From contig NZ_CP033381.1 of the NCBI RefSeq assembly GCF_016865255.1, forward strand, positions 1,364,001 to 1,428,000: a stretch of DNA of 64,000 nucleotides. The letters are read 5' to 3'. Positions 1-8,822 of this stretch are shown piece after piece (within the stretch, counting starts at the first letter, position 1; every line of letters starts with the position of its first letter). Source of the DNA: Methylomonas sp. LW13. GTDB taxonomy: Bacteria; Pseudomonadota; Gammaproteobacteria; Methylococcales; Methylomonadaceae. A program made the position numbers and the translations under genes. Below the pieces are notes generated by a model, which saw only the letters and a list, made by a program, of their open reading frames with translations, made no database searches and was not told the DNA's origin.

Positions 1-1139
1 CCGAGGTCCACCAGGATGAAGGCGAATAGCAGGGAAAGCGGAATAATCAGCGTAACCAGCAAGGCCGCGACAAAGCGCCGTAAAAATACCAGCAGGATAA
101 TCAGGATCAACACCGCGCCTTCTATCATATTGTGTTCGACGGTATGGATGGTATGGCCCACCAGTTCGGTCCTGTCGTAGAACGGGGTGATTTTTACGCC
201 GGGGGGTAAACCAAACTCATTGAGTTCCTGGATTTTCTGTTTCACACCATTCAGGACATTGACTGCATCCCGGCCCTTGATCAACAGTACGATGCCCTCG
301 ACCACATCGTCGCGCTGGTTCATGCCCACCATGCCGTTACGCGGCTGCGGCCCGACGCTGATGTCCGCGACGTCTTTGATGCGCACCGGTACGCCGTCGT
401 TGGTGGTGATGACGATTTCGCCGATTTCTTCCGCAGACTTTAACAAGCCGGTGCCGCGCACCACCAAGGCTTCGTCGCCGTGTTCGATATAGCCGCCGCC
501 GGTGTTGGTATTGTTGGCGGCAATCGCCTGAAACACCTGATTGAGGTCGATGCGATAATTTTTTAAGCGGTCCGGCTTGGCGGCGACTTTATATTCTTTC
601 ACGCCGCCGCCGAATCCAACCACGTCGGCGACACCTTGCACCGAGCGCAAGCGCGGTTCGATAATCCAATCCTGTAACGCACGCTGCTCGACCAAGGGTA
701 AATTTTTGGCGTCGATCACGTAGCGCAAAATTTCGCCGACGCCGGTGGACAAGGGGCCCAGTTGCGGCTTGGTATCGTCGGGAATGTCCGCATATTGCAG
801 CCGTTCCAGGACTTGCTGGCGCGAGAAATAGTCCTCGGCGGCATCGTCGAAAGTCAGCGTTACCACCGACAGACCGAAGATGGATACCGAGCGCATATTC
901 AGCAGATGCGGCAGGCCGTTCATTTCCCGCTCGATGGGCAGCGAAATCTGTTTTTCCACTTCTTCCGGGGCCTGGCCGGGAAACTGGGTGACGACCTGCA
1001 CAAAGACGTTTTGTACGTCAGGAAAGGCTTGTACCGGCAGATTTTCGAACGCGATGATGCCGGAGACGGCAATCGCCAGCGTGGCGCCGATGACCATCAG
1101 CCGTTGTTGCAAACAAAACGCGATAAGGCGCTCGATCAT
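1..1139 (-). CDS. Heavy-metal efflux RND permease, CzcA/CusA family (3' part cut by window)
   Basis: Inner-membrane proton-driven pump of the HME-RND family that exports metal ions through a tripartite complex. About 379 N-terminal residues are visible. They start with a short cytoplasmic stretch and a first membrane helix (about residues 8-30) followed by the family-typical periplasmic sequence FENLPVQAFPDV and the porter domain; the last visible residues (about 335-379) form the next membrane helices. The C-terminal two thirds lie outside the window. It is the third gene of the channel-adaptor-pump operon, 21 bases after the adaptor stop. The metal cannot be read from this part; the neighbouring bufferin genes point towards copper (inference). 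Confidence 0.93.
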   Translation of the reverse strand, partial: MIERLIAFCLQQRLMVIGATLAIAVSGIIAFENLPVQAFPDVQNVFVQVVTQFPGQAPEEVEKQISLPIEREMNGLPHLLNMRSVSIFGLSVVTLTFDDAAEDYFSRQQVLERLQYADIPDDTKPQLGPLSTGVGEILRYVIDAKNLPLVEQRALQDWIIEPRLRSVQGVADVVGFGGGVKEYKVAAKPDRLKNYRIDLNQVFQAIAANNTNTGGGYIEHGDEALVVRGTGLLKSAEEIGEIVITTNDGVPVRIKDVADISVGPQPRNGMVGMNQRDDVVEGIVLLIKGRDAVNVLNGVKQKIQELNEFGLPPGVKITPFYDRTELVGHTIHTVEHNMIEGAVLILIILLVFLRRFVAALLVTLIIPLSLLFAFILVDL

Positions 1140-1160
1140 GTGATTGTCCCGGTTATGGCG

Positions 1161-2330
1161 CTAGGGCTGGTGAGTACTTTCGGTTTCGACTTCTTCTTCG
1201 GCGCGCAGCATCAGCGCTCCTTCGGTTACCAACAGTTCATTGGCGTCCAGTCCTTGCGTGATGACCGCTTTGTCTTTCAAACGCAAGCCGATCTCGACCC
1301 GGCGCTGCCGGTAGCGGTTGTCGTCTAAAGCCGTGAATACATAATCGGCGTCACCTTCGGTAAACACGGCTGTCAACGGAATCACGAATGCTTTGTCATC
1401 CGCAGCGCTTTCCACGCTGATGGTGGCATACATACCCGGCAGCAGGCGGCCATCCGGATTGTCTAATTTGCAGCGCACTTGCACGGTGCGGGTGGTTTCG
1501 TCCAACACTTGGCCGATGTATTGCACCGTGGCCGGAAATGTCACACCGGGGTAGGCTGGTACCGACACCGCGACTTGCTGCCCCAGTTTGATTTTGCCGA
1601 TGTTGACTTCAAACACCTCCAGCAGCACGGTCAAATGTTTGAGATCGGAAACCACAAACAAAGGCGTATCCAAATCCGGGCGTACTTCCATGCCCGGATT
1701 GACGTTGCGTTCCACGACGATGCCTGGCAGTGTCGCCCGCAGCGCGAAGCGGCCGTCGGCTTGGCGAGCGGATAAGTGCAGATTTTTCAAGCGGTCGGTA
1801 GCGCGTTGCAGGTCGCTGCGGGCGCTGCTCAAATCGCTCTGAGCCTGTTCCAGTTCCTTGCGAGAAATGGCTTTGCCGGCGTACAGTTCCTGTTGCCGAT
1901 TGAAAGCGTGGCTGGCGAGAGTGGCTGCTGCTTGTGCCTTGGCGAAATCGGCTTCGGCATCCGCGACATCCGGACTGTCGAGTTCCAATAAGGTCGAACC
2001 AGTCTGCACCGGCGTGCCCAGGGCAATCGGCGTGGCGACAACCCGGCCGGCGACCGGCGAACTGATGCGCGAGGTCAGGCTTTCGTCATACACGATTTTG
2101 CCGGCCAATGGTTCCAGCAAAGGATGTTGCGCCAAAGTCAAATGCGCGGTTTTGACGTAGGCCTTTTTCGGCGAGTCGGGTGCCAGCACCACTTCGCCGG
2201 CCGGGGTGGGAGGTTTCGGTGCCTTGGGTTTGTTTTCGGCGGAGTCGGAACAAGCCGCCAGTAGCGCAGCGGCCAGTACAAAGTGGCAGCACAACGAGAT
2301 TCGGGTGAAAGTTGGCATGGAAGTATTCAT
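1161..2330 (-). CDS. Periplasmic adaptor lipoprotein of the RND efflux system (HlyD/CusB/CzcB type)
   Basis: Membrane fusion protein that links the RND pump to the outer membrane channel. The ATG at 2330 is chosen because it gives a lipoprotein signal peptide with lipobox LLAAC near residue 27 and does not overlap the upstream gene; a longer reading frame would run into the channel gene. The 389-residue product has a biotinyl-lipoyl-like half (SPVAGRVV), an alpha-helical hairpin rich in Ala/Gln/Arg (about residues 130-190), the second lipoyl half (LPGIVVERNVNPGMEV) and beta-barrel domains. Family membership is clear; substrate is not. Confidence 0.92.
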   Translation of the reverse strand: MNTSMPTFTRISLCCHFVLAAALLAACSDSAENKPKAPKPPTPAGEVVLAPDSPKKAYVKTAHLTLAQHPLLEPLAGKIVYDESLTSRISSPVAGRVVATPIALGTPVQTGSTLLELDSPDVADAEADFAKAQAAATLASHAFNRQQELYAGKAISRKELEQAQSDLSSARSDLQRATDRLKNLHLSARQADGRFALRATLPGIVVERNVNPGMEVRPDLDTPLFVVSDLKHLTVLLEVFEVNIGKIKLGQQVAVSVPAYPGVTFPATVQYIGQVLDETTRTVQVRCKLDNPDGRLLPGMYATISVESAADDKAFVIPLTAVFTEGDADYVFTALDDNRYRQRRVEIGLRLKDKAVITQGLDANELLVTEGALMLRAEEEVETESTHQP

Positions 2331-2352
2331 ATCCGTTATTCGTTCAAGCCTG

Positions 2353-3702
2353 CTATGGTAATTGAGTAGGTGCCTGCGCCTTGTTGTTGGCGGCATTGTC
2401 GTTAGCAATTTCTTCGCCCAAGGCTTTGGCCAGATCGTAATAAGCATTGGCCCGGTTGATCATGGCCTGGCTGTAATCGCGCATCACATTTTTATAGCTG
2501 CGTTGCGCTTCGATAAAATCCAGTACGCCGGTAGCGCCCTTGCTATAGGCTAGCTCGGCGCTGTTGCGCACCGCCAGCGCATCGTCGAGTAAGCCGCTTT
2601 GAAAACGCTGCACGATTTTGTCCGCGCTGTTCCAGGTGGCTAGAGCATTGGCGACATCGTTGCGAATGCTCAGTTCGGTTTGCTCGACCGCCAGTTGGTT
2701 TTGGTTTAATGCGACCGCCGCCTTGTCCGATTGGCCTTGATATTGATCGAATACCGGGACCGGCACACTGACGCCGACAAAAAACGAATTGAGTGCGTTA
2801 TTGCTGGGGTCGCGCGCATAGCCGGCATTGACGGTGACATCCGGGTATTTCAGGCGCCTGGCCAATTCCAGTTCTCTTTCGGCCTGGGCGGCCCGTTGTT
2901 TGTCGGCCAGTAAATCCGGGCGTTGTTGTAGGGCTTTGTTCATCAACTCGTCTTTGGACAGGTTTTGGCCGATGTCCTTGATGTCCGGCCATTGCTCCTT
3001 GGCTTCGAAATGCAGGCTGTCGTTCGGCCAGCGCAAGATCACCGCCAAACCGGCTTGCGCCTGTTCTACGGCGGTTTGCGCAGTATCCAGATCGGATTGC
3101 GCGCGCATCGCTTCCATTTTTACCCTTAGAAAATCGGATTCGGCTATATCGCCGCTGTTCATTCTGAGCTGGTTGGCTTTGGCAATGGTTTGGTAATGAT
3201 CGACTATTTCCTGCGCCAACCAGCGGTTCTTTTGCGCCAGCAGCAGGTCGTAATAGGCGTCTTCGACCATGTTGGAAAAGATGCGCACCGCATCGCGGAA
3301 GTCGCTTTCCGCCGCCTGAGTGGCGAAGCCGCTGCTTTGGATGCGCAGGCCGCGTTTGCCAGCTACTTCAATTAGTTGGCTGAAGGAAAAATATTCGGCA
3401 GGGCCGCAGGACACGTTGACATCGTGATTGCAGCCGCTGGCATTGGAGCCCATATTGGGCCGGTTGCTGATTTCGGAAATCTGCACGCCCAGGGTCGGAT
3501 TGGGCATCGCCGCGGCAATCACCGCATCGGCGCGGGATTGGTCGATGTTGTATTGCGCGGCGATCAAATCCAGGTTGCGCTGATAAAACAGCGTCAGCGC
3601 CTCGTCCAGGGATATGGGGACGTTTTGGGCGTGGACCTGGAAAGTCAGCATAGCACCCAGCAAGCCGAGTGCCGCACTGTAGATGATACGTTTAGTTTGC
3701 AT
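2353..3702 (-). CDS. TolC-type outer membrane efflux channel (CzcC/CusC-like)
   Basis: Outer membrane channel of the tripartite metal efflux system. The 449-residue protein has a Sec signal peptide ending in HAQNVPISL and two repeated OEP halves with long helices; DQSRADAVIAAAMPNPTLGVQ is the typical first-repeat signature and YAKSGAT-like YSKGATGVLDFIEAQRSY the second-repeat one. An unusual Cys-rich insertion with an NPxxC-like pattern (SGCNHDVNVSCGP) sits near residues 92-104. It is the first gene of the operon, downstream of a sigma-54 type promoter. Confidence 0.92.
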   Translation of the reverse strand: MQTKRIIYSAALGLLGAMLTFQVHAQNVPISLDEALTLFYQRNLDLIAAQYNIDQSRADAVIAAAMPNPTLGVQISEISNRPNMGSNASGCNHDVNVSCGPAEYFSFSQLIEVAGKRGLRIQSSGFATQAAESDFRDAVRIFSNMVEDAYYDLLLAQKNRWLAQEIVDHYQTIAKANQLRMNSGDIAESDFLRVKMEAMRAQSDLDTAQTAVEQAQAGLAVILRWPNDSLHFEAKEQWPDIKDIGQNLSKDELMNKALQQRPDLLADKQRAAQAERELELARRLKYPDVTVNAGYARDPSNNALNSFFVGVSVPVPVFDQYQGQSDKAAVALNQNQLAVEQTELSIRNDVANALATWNSADKIVQRFQSGLLDDALAVRNSAELAYSKGATGVLDFIEAQRSYKNVMRDYSQAMINRANAYYDLAKALGEEIANDNAANNKAQAPTQLP

Positions 3703-3748
3703 GGTCTATCCCGGAGTTGAGCAATTGGTCTGCTTGGTAAGCACTCAA

Positions 3749-3765
3749 AGCAAGTAGTATGCCAA
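3749..3765 (-). promoter_or_regulatory. Sigma-54 (-24/-12) promoter of the RND efflux operon
   Basis: The minus strand reads TTGGCATACTACTTGCT, with GG (3762-3763) and GC (3750-3751) separated by exactly ten bases. This matches the known consensus YTGGCAYGN4TTGCW almost completely. The predicted start point near 3738 leaves a leader of about 36 bases before the channel ATG at 3702. A sigma-54 activator gene lies immediately upstream at 4106-5974. Confidence 0.8.
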
Positions 3766-3859
3766 AGCCAATTTGAGATCGGCAGTCCAGGAAATTCGGC
3801 TTATTTCAACCTTATTTGTCGGCGGGAATTAGGATGTTAGCGGTTCTATTGACTAGAAA

Positions 3860-3875
3860 TGGTTTATATAAACCA
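3860..3875. promoter_or_regulatory. Palindromic upstream activator site candidate
   Basis: TGGTTTATATAAACCA is a perfect 16-bp palindrome centred about 105 bp upstream of the -24 element of the efflux promoter, the usual distance for an enhancer bound by a sigma-54 activator. It stands in an otherwise gene-free stretch (3703-4105). The binding protein is presumed, not shown, to be the activator encoded at 4106-5974. Confidence 0.5.
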
Positions 3876-4057
3876 ATTAATGTCGGCGCGTGGCCGAAAA
3901 AATTCTAAGCCTGATATGCCTGCGCGGTCCTGAGGCACGCTAGTTGAAGCTGCGGATTGCCGGCAAGCAGGGGATAGTGAAATGTCGGAGATACCCTGGG
4001 GCAAGTTTTTTATCAGTCTTATTCAGCATTCCTGCTGATTGGGGGGCGACGCCGCCG

Positions 4058-4077
4058 CTCAGCCCGAAAGGCCTGAG
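4058..4077 (-). terminator. Hairpin after the sigma-54 activator gene
   Basis: CTCAG and CTGAG pair around a GC-rich centre 29-48 bases past the stop codon of the activator gene. No T-run follows on the minus strand, so a factor-independent terminator is only a possibility. A second weak inverted repeat (TCAGC/GCTGA) lies at 4023-4038. Confidence 0.25.
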
Positions 4078-4105
4078 GGATAGCGTATTCTCGAAACGGC
4101 CATCG

Positions 4106-5974
4106 CTAGCGATTGGTTTTGGCGATCCCCAATTTTTGCATGCGGTAACGCAGGGTACTCGGTTTTAAATTGAGGCGTTGCGCGGCACCATTGGGGCCTT
4201 CAATGACCCAGCGGGTTTGTCCCAGGACGCTGAGGATATGCTCTTTGGTTACGCTATCCAGGCTGGTGTCGCCGCCTGCTGCCACGAGTTTTAGGCCGGC
4301 GTCGGCCGTCGCGGGCAACTGTTCCGGGCCGATGTCCAATATCGGCGTATCGGTCAGAATCACGGCCCGTTCGATGATATTTTCCAGCTCGCGGATATTG
4401 CCCGGCCAACGATAGCGCTGCAAACGCTGCATAGATTGACCACTGACCCCGGTTATTTTTTTACCGATTTTCGGCGCGAATTTAGCGATCAAAAAGTTCA
4501 CCAACAGCGGAATATCTTCCAGCCGTTCTCGCAGCGGCGGCGTGGTCAGCGGAAACACATTCAGACGGTAAAACAGGTCTTCGCGGAAATTCTTTTCAGC
4601 TACTTCCGTCAGCAGATCCCGGTTCGTCGCGGTAATCACCCGCACATCCATCTTGATGGGTACTTGCCCGCCCACCCGCTCGAATTCGCGTTCCTGAATC
4701 ACCCGCAACAATTTGACCTGCACATCCAGCGGAATTTCGCCCACTTCATCGAGGAATAGCGTGCCGCCCTCGGCCAATTCAAAGCGGCCGATGCGTTTGT
4801 TGATAGCGCCGGTGAATGCGCCTTTTTCGTGACCGAATAATTCGCTTTCAATCAAACTGGACGGCAATGCCGCGCAATTGACTTTAATCAACGGCCGGTT
4901 TTTCCGGGGACTGGCGGCGTGAATGGCGCGGGCGATCAGTTCTTTACCGGTGCCCGATTCGCCTTGGATCAATACCGAGGCGTCGGTCTGCGCGACGCGC
5001 TGGACTTGGTTTAGTAAGGATTGCAGCGCCGGACTGCGGCCGATGATGTCGTCGAAATTATGCGTCGATTTAATTTCTTCCTGTAAATACAGGTTTTGCG
5101 CTTGCAGCCTGGCCTGTTCCCGTTCCATCAACACCTGTTCGGTAATGTCGATAAACATGGTGCGCATGTATTGCCGGCTGGGGTCGAGTTTGGACCACCA
5201 CTGTATCCAAATCGGCTGATCGTTATCCCTGCGGCGCAATTCCAGCACGACACCATCGTTATTCGTGCCGTCTTCGATGGACTTGAGCGCCAACTGCAAG
5301 CGTTGTTGCGCTTCGGGCGTGTCGGGTACGAAGGAACTACCAATTAGACCCGGCACTTGTTCCGGCGTGATGCCCAGGATGCGCATGGCGGCCTGGTTGG
5401 CGGCCTGGAAGCGGGTATCGGTGTCCTCGTGCACATAAGCAATCGGCGCTTCGTCGAACAAATCCTTATAGCGCTGTTCGCTCTGTTGCCGCAGTTCTTC
5501 TACCCGAATCCGGTTCAGCTCCGCCGCCGCCCTGGCCGCGAAAATCTTGAAGGTGTAGAGCAAGCGGGGTTCTTCGGGCATTGCCCGTTCGTCGAATATC
5601 GCCAGGTGGCCGAGGATCTGGCCGTCGGCGTCTTGCAAGGGCACGCCGAGATAACTTTCTATGCCTTCTTCCTTGGGGAAGATTTTCGCCAAGTCCGACG
5701 GGTAATGGCACAACTTGCCGGCCAGCACATCGACGCAGGGGGTGCCGGCCAGTTCCCATTCCTGATTGTCTATAAATTGACCGTGCTCCCAGAAGGCCAA
5801 GGATCGTATCCGGGTTTTGTCGCTGGTGAATTCGGCGATAAAGCCGTTCGCTACTCCAATGGCCGTGCACAGACTACGCACCAGCGATCTTAAAAAATCC
5901 TTGCCGGTGGTTTGCACGGTGCCTTCCACCAGCGCCCGCAGTATGGCCAGTTCCGACGAGTCGACAGTTTGCAT
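4106..5974 (-). CDS. Sigma-54 dependent transcriptional activator (GAF-PAS-AAA+-Fis)
   Basis: Enhancer-binding protein that opens sigma-54 RNA polymerase complexes. The ATG at 5974 ([12 protein letters not shown]) gives 622 residues. A GAF-like sensor occupies about residues 10-170, a PAS domain about 175-290, and the AAA+ domain about 315-545 with Walker A GESGTGKE, the sigma-54 contact loop GAFTGA and Walker [14 protein letters not shown] Fis-type helix-turn-helix ends the protein ([15 protein letters not shown]). The gene lies between the efflux operon and the divergent bufferin operon, both of which carry sigma-54 promoters, so it is probably their shared activator (inference). The signal sensed by GAF/PAS is unknown. 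Confidence 0.93.
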   Translation of the reverse strand: MQTVDSSELAILRALVEGTVQTTGKDFLRSLVRSLCTAIGVANGFIAEFTSDKTRIRSLAFWEHGQFIDNQEWELAGTPCVDVLAGKLCHYPSDLAKIFPKEEGIESYLGVPLQDADGQILGHLAIFDERAMPEEPRLLYTFKIFAARAAAELNRIRVEELRQQSEQRYKDLFDEAPIAYVHEDTDTRFQAANQAAMRILGITPEQVPGLIGSSFVPDTPEAQQRLQLALKSIEDGTNNDGVVLELRRRDNDQPIWIQWWSKLDPSRQYMRTMFIDITEQVLMEREQARLQAQNLYLQEEIKSTHNFDDIIGRSPALQSLLNQVQRVAQTDASVLIQGESGTGKELIARAIHAASPRKNRPLIKVNCAALPSSLIESELFGHEKGAFTGAINKRIGRFELAEGGTLFLDEVGEIPLDVQVKLLRVIQEREFERVGGQVPIKMDVRVITATNRDLLTEVAEKNFREDLFYRLNVFPLTTPPLRERLEDIPLLVNFLIAKFAPKIGKKITGVSGQSMQRLQRYRWPGNIRELENIIERAVILTDTPILDIGPEQLPATADAGLKLVAAGGDTSLDSVTKEHILSVLGQTRWVIEGPNGAAQRLNLKPSTLRYRMQKLGIAKTNR

Positions 5975-6158
5975 GAGTGAAATGGTCCGGTTGCTTGCAT
6001 TGAATAGCATTCTAACCAGCGGCCGCCACAACACCAAGCCGCAACTATTCGCGGCAGCCACAACTATTGGTGGATTTTCGGCGATTGGGATACGGCTTGA
6101 ATTTGCTTGGTAATTTATAAGTGTTTGTTTTTATTTGCATGTTTTATTTTAAAGCGTT

Positions 6159-6175
6159 TTGGCATGCCGCTTGCC
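6159..6175 (+). promoter_or_regulatory. Sigma-54 (-24/-12) promoter of the bufferin operon
   Basis: TTGGCATGCCGCTTGCC has GG (6161-6162) and GC (6173-6174) ten bases apart and fits the YTGGCAYGN4TTGC consensus. The predicted start is near 6186, 57 bases before bufA. Upstream there is only a weak partial resemblance (around 6108-6124) to the 16-bp palindrome found at the efflux operon. Confidence 0.78.
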
Positions 6176-6242
6176 ATTAGTTAAGCGTCTGCCGGGAAAT
6201 CGGTGGACTCCACTAAATCATTTAACGACTAGGAAAAGACTG

Positions 6243-6521
6243 ATGAAAAACGTAAACACTGTTGTATCGACCGCCATGGCTTCTTTGATTTTATTAGGGG
6301 TGTCAGGCTTGCCATCGCTAGCCTTTGCCGCCGACAAAAAAGATATGGAGAAATGTTACGGCGTAGCCAAAGCCGGCAAAAACGACTGCAAAACGCTGTC
6401 TAATGCCTGTGCCGGACATTCCACCGCCGATAATCAAAAAGATGCCTTTATCGCCGTGCCTGCCGGCACTTGCGAGCGCATCGTCGGCGGCAGTATGGAA
6501 GCGCCCGCGGACATGAAATAA
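6243..6521 (+). CDS. bufA: BufA1-type bufferin precursor (DUF2282)
   Basis: Small periplasmic metal-binding peptide precursor (92 residues), of the ribosomally made and post-translationally modified bufferin class known to protect against copper. The ATG at 6243 follows AGGAAAAG. A Sec signal peptide ends at AFA-ADKK, and the mature part has the four family cysteines in KCYGVAKAGKNDC, NACAG and GTCERI. In this family the cysteines are oxidised by the BufB/BufC pair encoded just downstream. It is the first gene after a sigma-54 promoter. Confidence 0.93.
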   Translation: MKNVNTVVSTAMASLILLGVSGLPSLAFAADKKDMEKCYGVAKAGKNDCKTLSNACAGHSTADNQKDAFIAVPAGTCERIVGGSMEAPADMK

Positions 6522-6571
6522 CGGCACAGGCTCCGGTTACTAGGCCGCGCGAACCGTTAAAGAGCGCAGTC

Positions 6572-6594
6572 ATGCCGGCAGCGATTGCCGGCAT
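6572..6594 (+). repeat. Perfect hairpin between bufA and bufB
   Basis: ATGCCGGCA and TGCCGGCAT form a perfect 9-bp stem with a 5-base loop in the 134-base gap between bufA and bufB. There is no T-run, so it looks less like a terminator than a stabiliser or processing site that would leave more bufA than bufB message. Confidence 0.45.
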
Positions 6595-6655
6595 CCCACT
6601 CACAAGGTTCTGCGCTGTTTAGACGACACCCTTTCACCATTAAATCGAGTACCAC

Positions 6656-7537
6656 ATGACTCTCACGAAGCCACTCGCTAAACAGGTATCAGTGAGCTCG
6701 GCGATTCCGGCGCAAGCCGGAATCGGCCTTCGCTCCCAGCATCACCGGGATGCCCTAAACCAACCCATTCGGCCTGCGTGGTTGGAAGTCCATAGCGAAA
6801 ACTACTTCGGCAACGGCGGTATTCCGTTACGCGACTTGGAAGCCATCCGAGTCGATTATCCGATCAGCTTGCATGGGGTTGGTATGTCGCTGGGTTCTGT
6901 TGACCCGTTGAATCGGCAACACTTACGGCAACTGCGCGATCTGATTCAGCGGATCGAACCGGGGCTGGTGTCCGAGCATTTAAGCTGGAGTGCCTTTGGC
7001 GGCAGGTACTTGAACGATCTGCTGCCTTTACCCTATACCGATGAGACGTTGGCCCATTTAGTTGCGCGCATCTCGCAGGCACAAGATTATTTAGGCAGAC
7101 CGCTGTTGATCGAGAATCCTTCCAGTTATTTGGAATACGGCTTTTCCAGCTATACGGAAAGCGAATTTCTCAACGAACTAGCCCGGCGTTGCGGCTGCGG
7201 GATTTTGTTGGACGTGAACAACCTTTACGTGTCTTGCGTAAATCACGGTTGGCAGGCGGCAGATTATTTAAGTGCCATAGCAGCGGACAAGGTCGGGGAA
7301 ATTCATTTGGCCGGGCATACCGTTAATCAATTCGGCGAGCAGAGCATTCTGATCGACACCCATAACGCGCCGGTCAGCGATGCGGTCTGGCAACTCTATC
7401 AAACAGCCATACAGCGTTTCGGTTGCCGTCCGACCTTGATCGAATGGGATGCCGATCTGCCGCCCTGGCCGGTGTTGGTGGCGGAAGCCGCAAAAGCCGA
7501 CAGGTTTATGGAGCAGGCTTATGCACAGGCTGCGTGA
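6656..7537 (+). CDS. bufB: BufB, DUF692 multinuclear non-haem iron oxidase for bufferin maturation
   Basis: TIM-barrel iron enzyme of the MNIO (DUF692) family, which oxidises cysteines of the bufferin precursor. The 293-residue protein shows the family segments WLEVHSENYF, SLHGVGMSLG, SEHLSW, LIENPSSYL, GILLDVNNLYV, EIHLAGHT and PTLIEWD, which supply the His, Glu, Asp and Asn metal ligands. It is followed by bufC with a 17-base overlap. Its N-terminal codons contain a perfect hairpin repeat (6702-6725). Confidence 0.93.
   Translation: MTLTKPLAKQVSVSSAIPAQAGIGLRSQHHRDALNQPIRPAWLEVHSENYFGNGGIPLRDLEAIRVDYPISLHGVGMSLGSVDPLNRQHLRQLRDLIQRIEPGLVSEHLSWSAFGGRYLNDLLPLPYTDETLAHLVARISQAQDYLGRPLLIENPSSYLEYGFSSYTESEFLNELARRCGCGILLDVNNLYVSCVNHGWQAADYLSAIAADKVGEIHLAGHTVNQFGEQSILIDTHNAPVSDAVWQLYQTAIQRFGCRPTLIEWDADLPPWPVLVAEAAKADRFMEQAYAQAA
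6702..6725 (+). repeat. Perfect hairpin with GCAA loop inside bufB
   Basis: CGATTCCGGC and GCCGGAATCG form a 10-bp perfect stem closed by a GCAA tetraloop within codons about 16-24 of bufB (protein AIPAQAGI). This resembles the short palindromic repeats that many proteobacterial genomes carry, and which translate to IPAQAG when inside genes. The AGIGLR part is also normal for DUF692 proteins, so insertion and native sequence cannot be separated here. Confidence 0.5.
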
Positions 7538-8297
7538 GTTACAACGGGATTTTTCCCGCTTCGTGTTGCAAGAATCCCAACAGTTGCCGGCGGGCGTGAA
7601 GTCGATGGGCCTGAGTGCCGAGCAACGGCTGGCCATTTATCGAAACAATACCCGGCTTGGTTTAACGGCGGCCTTGCGCAACAGCTATCCGGTCGTGAAC
7701 CGTCTGGTCGGTGAGGGCTTTTTTGCCGGGCTGGCTGCTGCTTACATCAAAAGCTACCCGCCGCAATCGGCTTGCCTGTTGACATTTGGCGCGCATTTTT
7801 CCGAGCTGATAAGCGGGTTTGCCGCCGCGCAAAGCTTGGCTTATTTAGCCGATGTCGCCAAGCTGGAGTGGCTGTGGCACGAAGCCTATCACGCTGCCGA
7901 TGCGCCGATACTGTCCGCTACAGTGTTGACACAAATCGATCCCGCCGCCTACGGCCGGTTGGTTTTCAAGCTGCATCCCAGCGCACGCTTCATCGCCTCG
8001 GACTATCCGATAGCCAGGATCTGGGCCAGTAACCAGGCCGATGACGCCGGCCGGGAATACATCGATTTGCGTAACGGGGCTTGTTGCTTGTTGCTGTACC
8101 GTCCGGGTCGGCAAGTCGAAATCGATAGTCTGGATCAAGCGGAATATCAATTTCTATGGTTGTTGGCTATTGGCACGACGCTAAGCGGAACAGTCGAGAC
8201 CGTGCTTACTGATCACCCCGATGCGAACGTGCCCACCCTGTTGCAACGCTGCTTGCTTAAAGGCCTGTTAACCGATTTTTATTTTGCGGATGCCTAA
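7521..8297 (+). CDS. bufC: BufC, DUF2063 partner protein of bufferin maturation
   Basis: Partner of the DUF692 enzyme, thought to present the precursor peptide; the family is labelled a putative DNA-binding domain protein. The ATG at 7521 follows GGAGCAGG and yields 258 residues (MHRLRELQRDFSRFV). The conserved N-terminal motif QRLAIYRNN is present, followed by SYPVVNRLVGEGFF and the region LEWLWHEAYHA. The start lies inside the end of bufB, which implies translational coupling. Confidence 0.9.
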   Translation: MHRLRELQRDFSRFVLQESQQLPAGVKSMGLSAEQRLAIYRNNTRLGLTAALRNSYPVVNRLVGEGFFAGLAAAYIKSYPPQSACLLTFGAHFSELISGFAAAQSLAYLADVAKLEWLWHEAYHAADAPILSATVLTQIDPAAYGRLVFKLHPSARFIASDYPIARIWASNQADDAGREYIDLRNGACCLLLYRPGRQVEIDSLDQAEYQFLWLLAIGTTLSGTVETVLTDHPDANVPTLLQRCLLKGLLTDFYFADA

Positions 8298-8300
8298 CAC

Positions 8301-8822
8301 ATGCATACACACATCATTGCCAAATTATTAGCGCCGTTTTATCGGCCGCAAAGCTGGGGCCGTCGCTACGGCCTGTTACTGGGCAGTTTGACTCCGTTGA
8401 GCAGTTTGCTGCTGCGCTGCTGGGTTGCTTATGCGTTCTGGGTTTCAGGTCTGCTGAAACTCCAAAGCTGGGACAGCACCTTATATCTCTTCGAAAACGA
8501 ATACGCCGTGCCGCTATTGCCTGCCGGGCTGGCGGCGGTGCTGGCCACCGCAGTCGAGCTTATCGGTCCTGCCTTACTGGCACTGGGTCTTTGCGGGCGC
8601 ACCGCGGCAATAGTGCTGTTTCTATTCAATATCGTCGCGGTGATTTCCTACCCGGATTTGGGCAGTGCCGGCATTGAGCAGCATAAACAATGGGGCGTCA
8701 TGTTGTTGGTTTGTTGCTTGCAAGGGCCGGGCGGACTGTCGCTCGATGTCTGGATAAGCCGCTACTTGTTCCCAGTGAATGTTGGCGCAGTCAGGTCGGC
8801 ATTAAAACGGGAGAATGCGTGA
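8301..8822 (+). CDS. DoxX-family membrane protein of the bufferin operon
   Basis: 173-residue inner-membrane protein with four predicted hydrophobic helices; DoxX-like sequences CWVAYAFWVSGLLKLQSWD and LATAVELIGPALLALGL identify the family. DoxX proteins regularly accompany bufferin genes, with a suggested redox or quinone-linked role that is not settled. It starts three bases after bufC and its stop overlaps the following GTG. Confidence 0.85.
   Translation: MHTHIIAKLLAPFYRPQSWGRRYGLLLGSLTPLSSLLLRCWVAYAFWVSGLLKLQSWDSTLYLFENEYAVPLLPAGLAAVLATAVELIGPALLALGLCGRTAAIVLFLFNIVAVISYPDLGSAGIEQHKQWGVMLLVCCLQGPGGLSLDVWISRYLFPVNVGAVRSALKRENA

Noticed and set aside
5357..5893. 178-codon plus-strand frame opposite the sigma-54 activator
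   Set aside because: Mirror frame of the GAF and PAS coding region; composition is that of a shadow.
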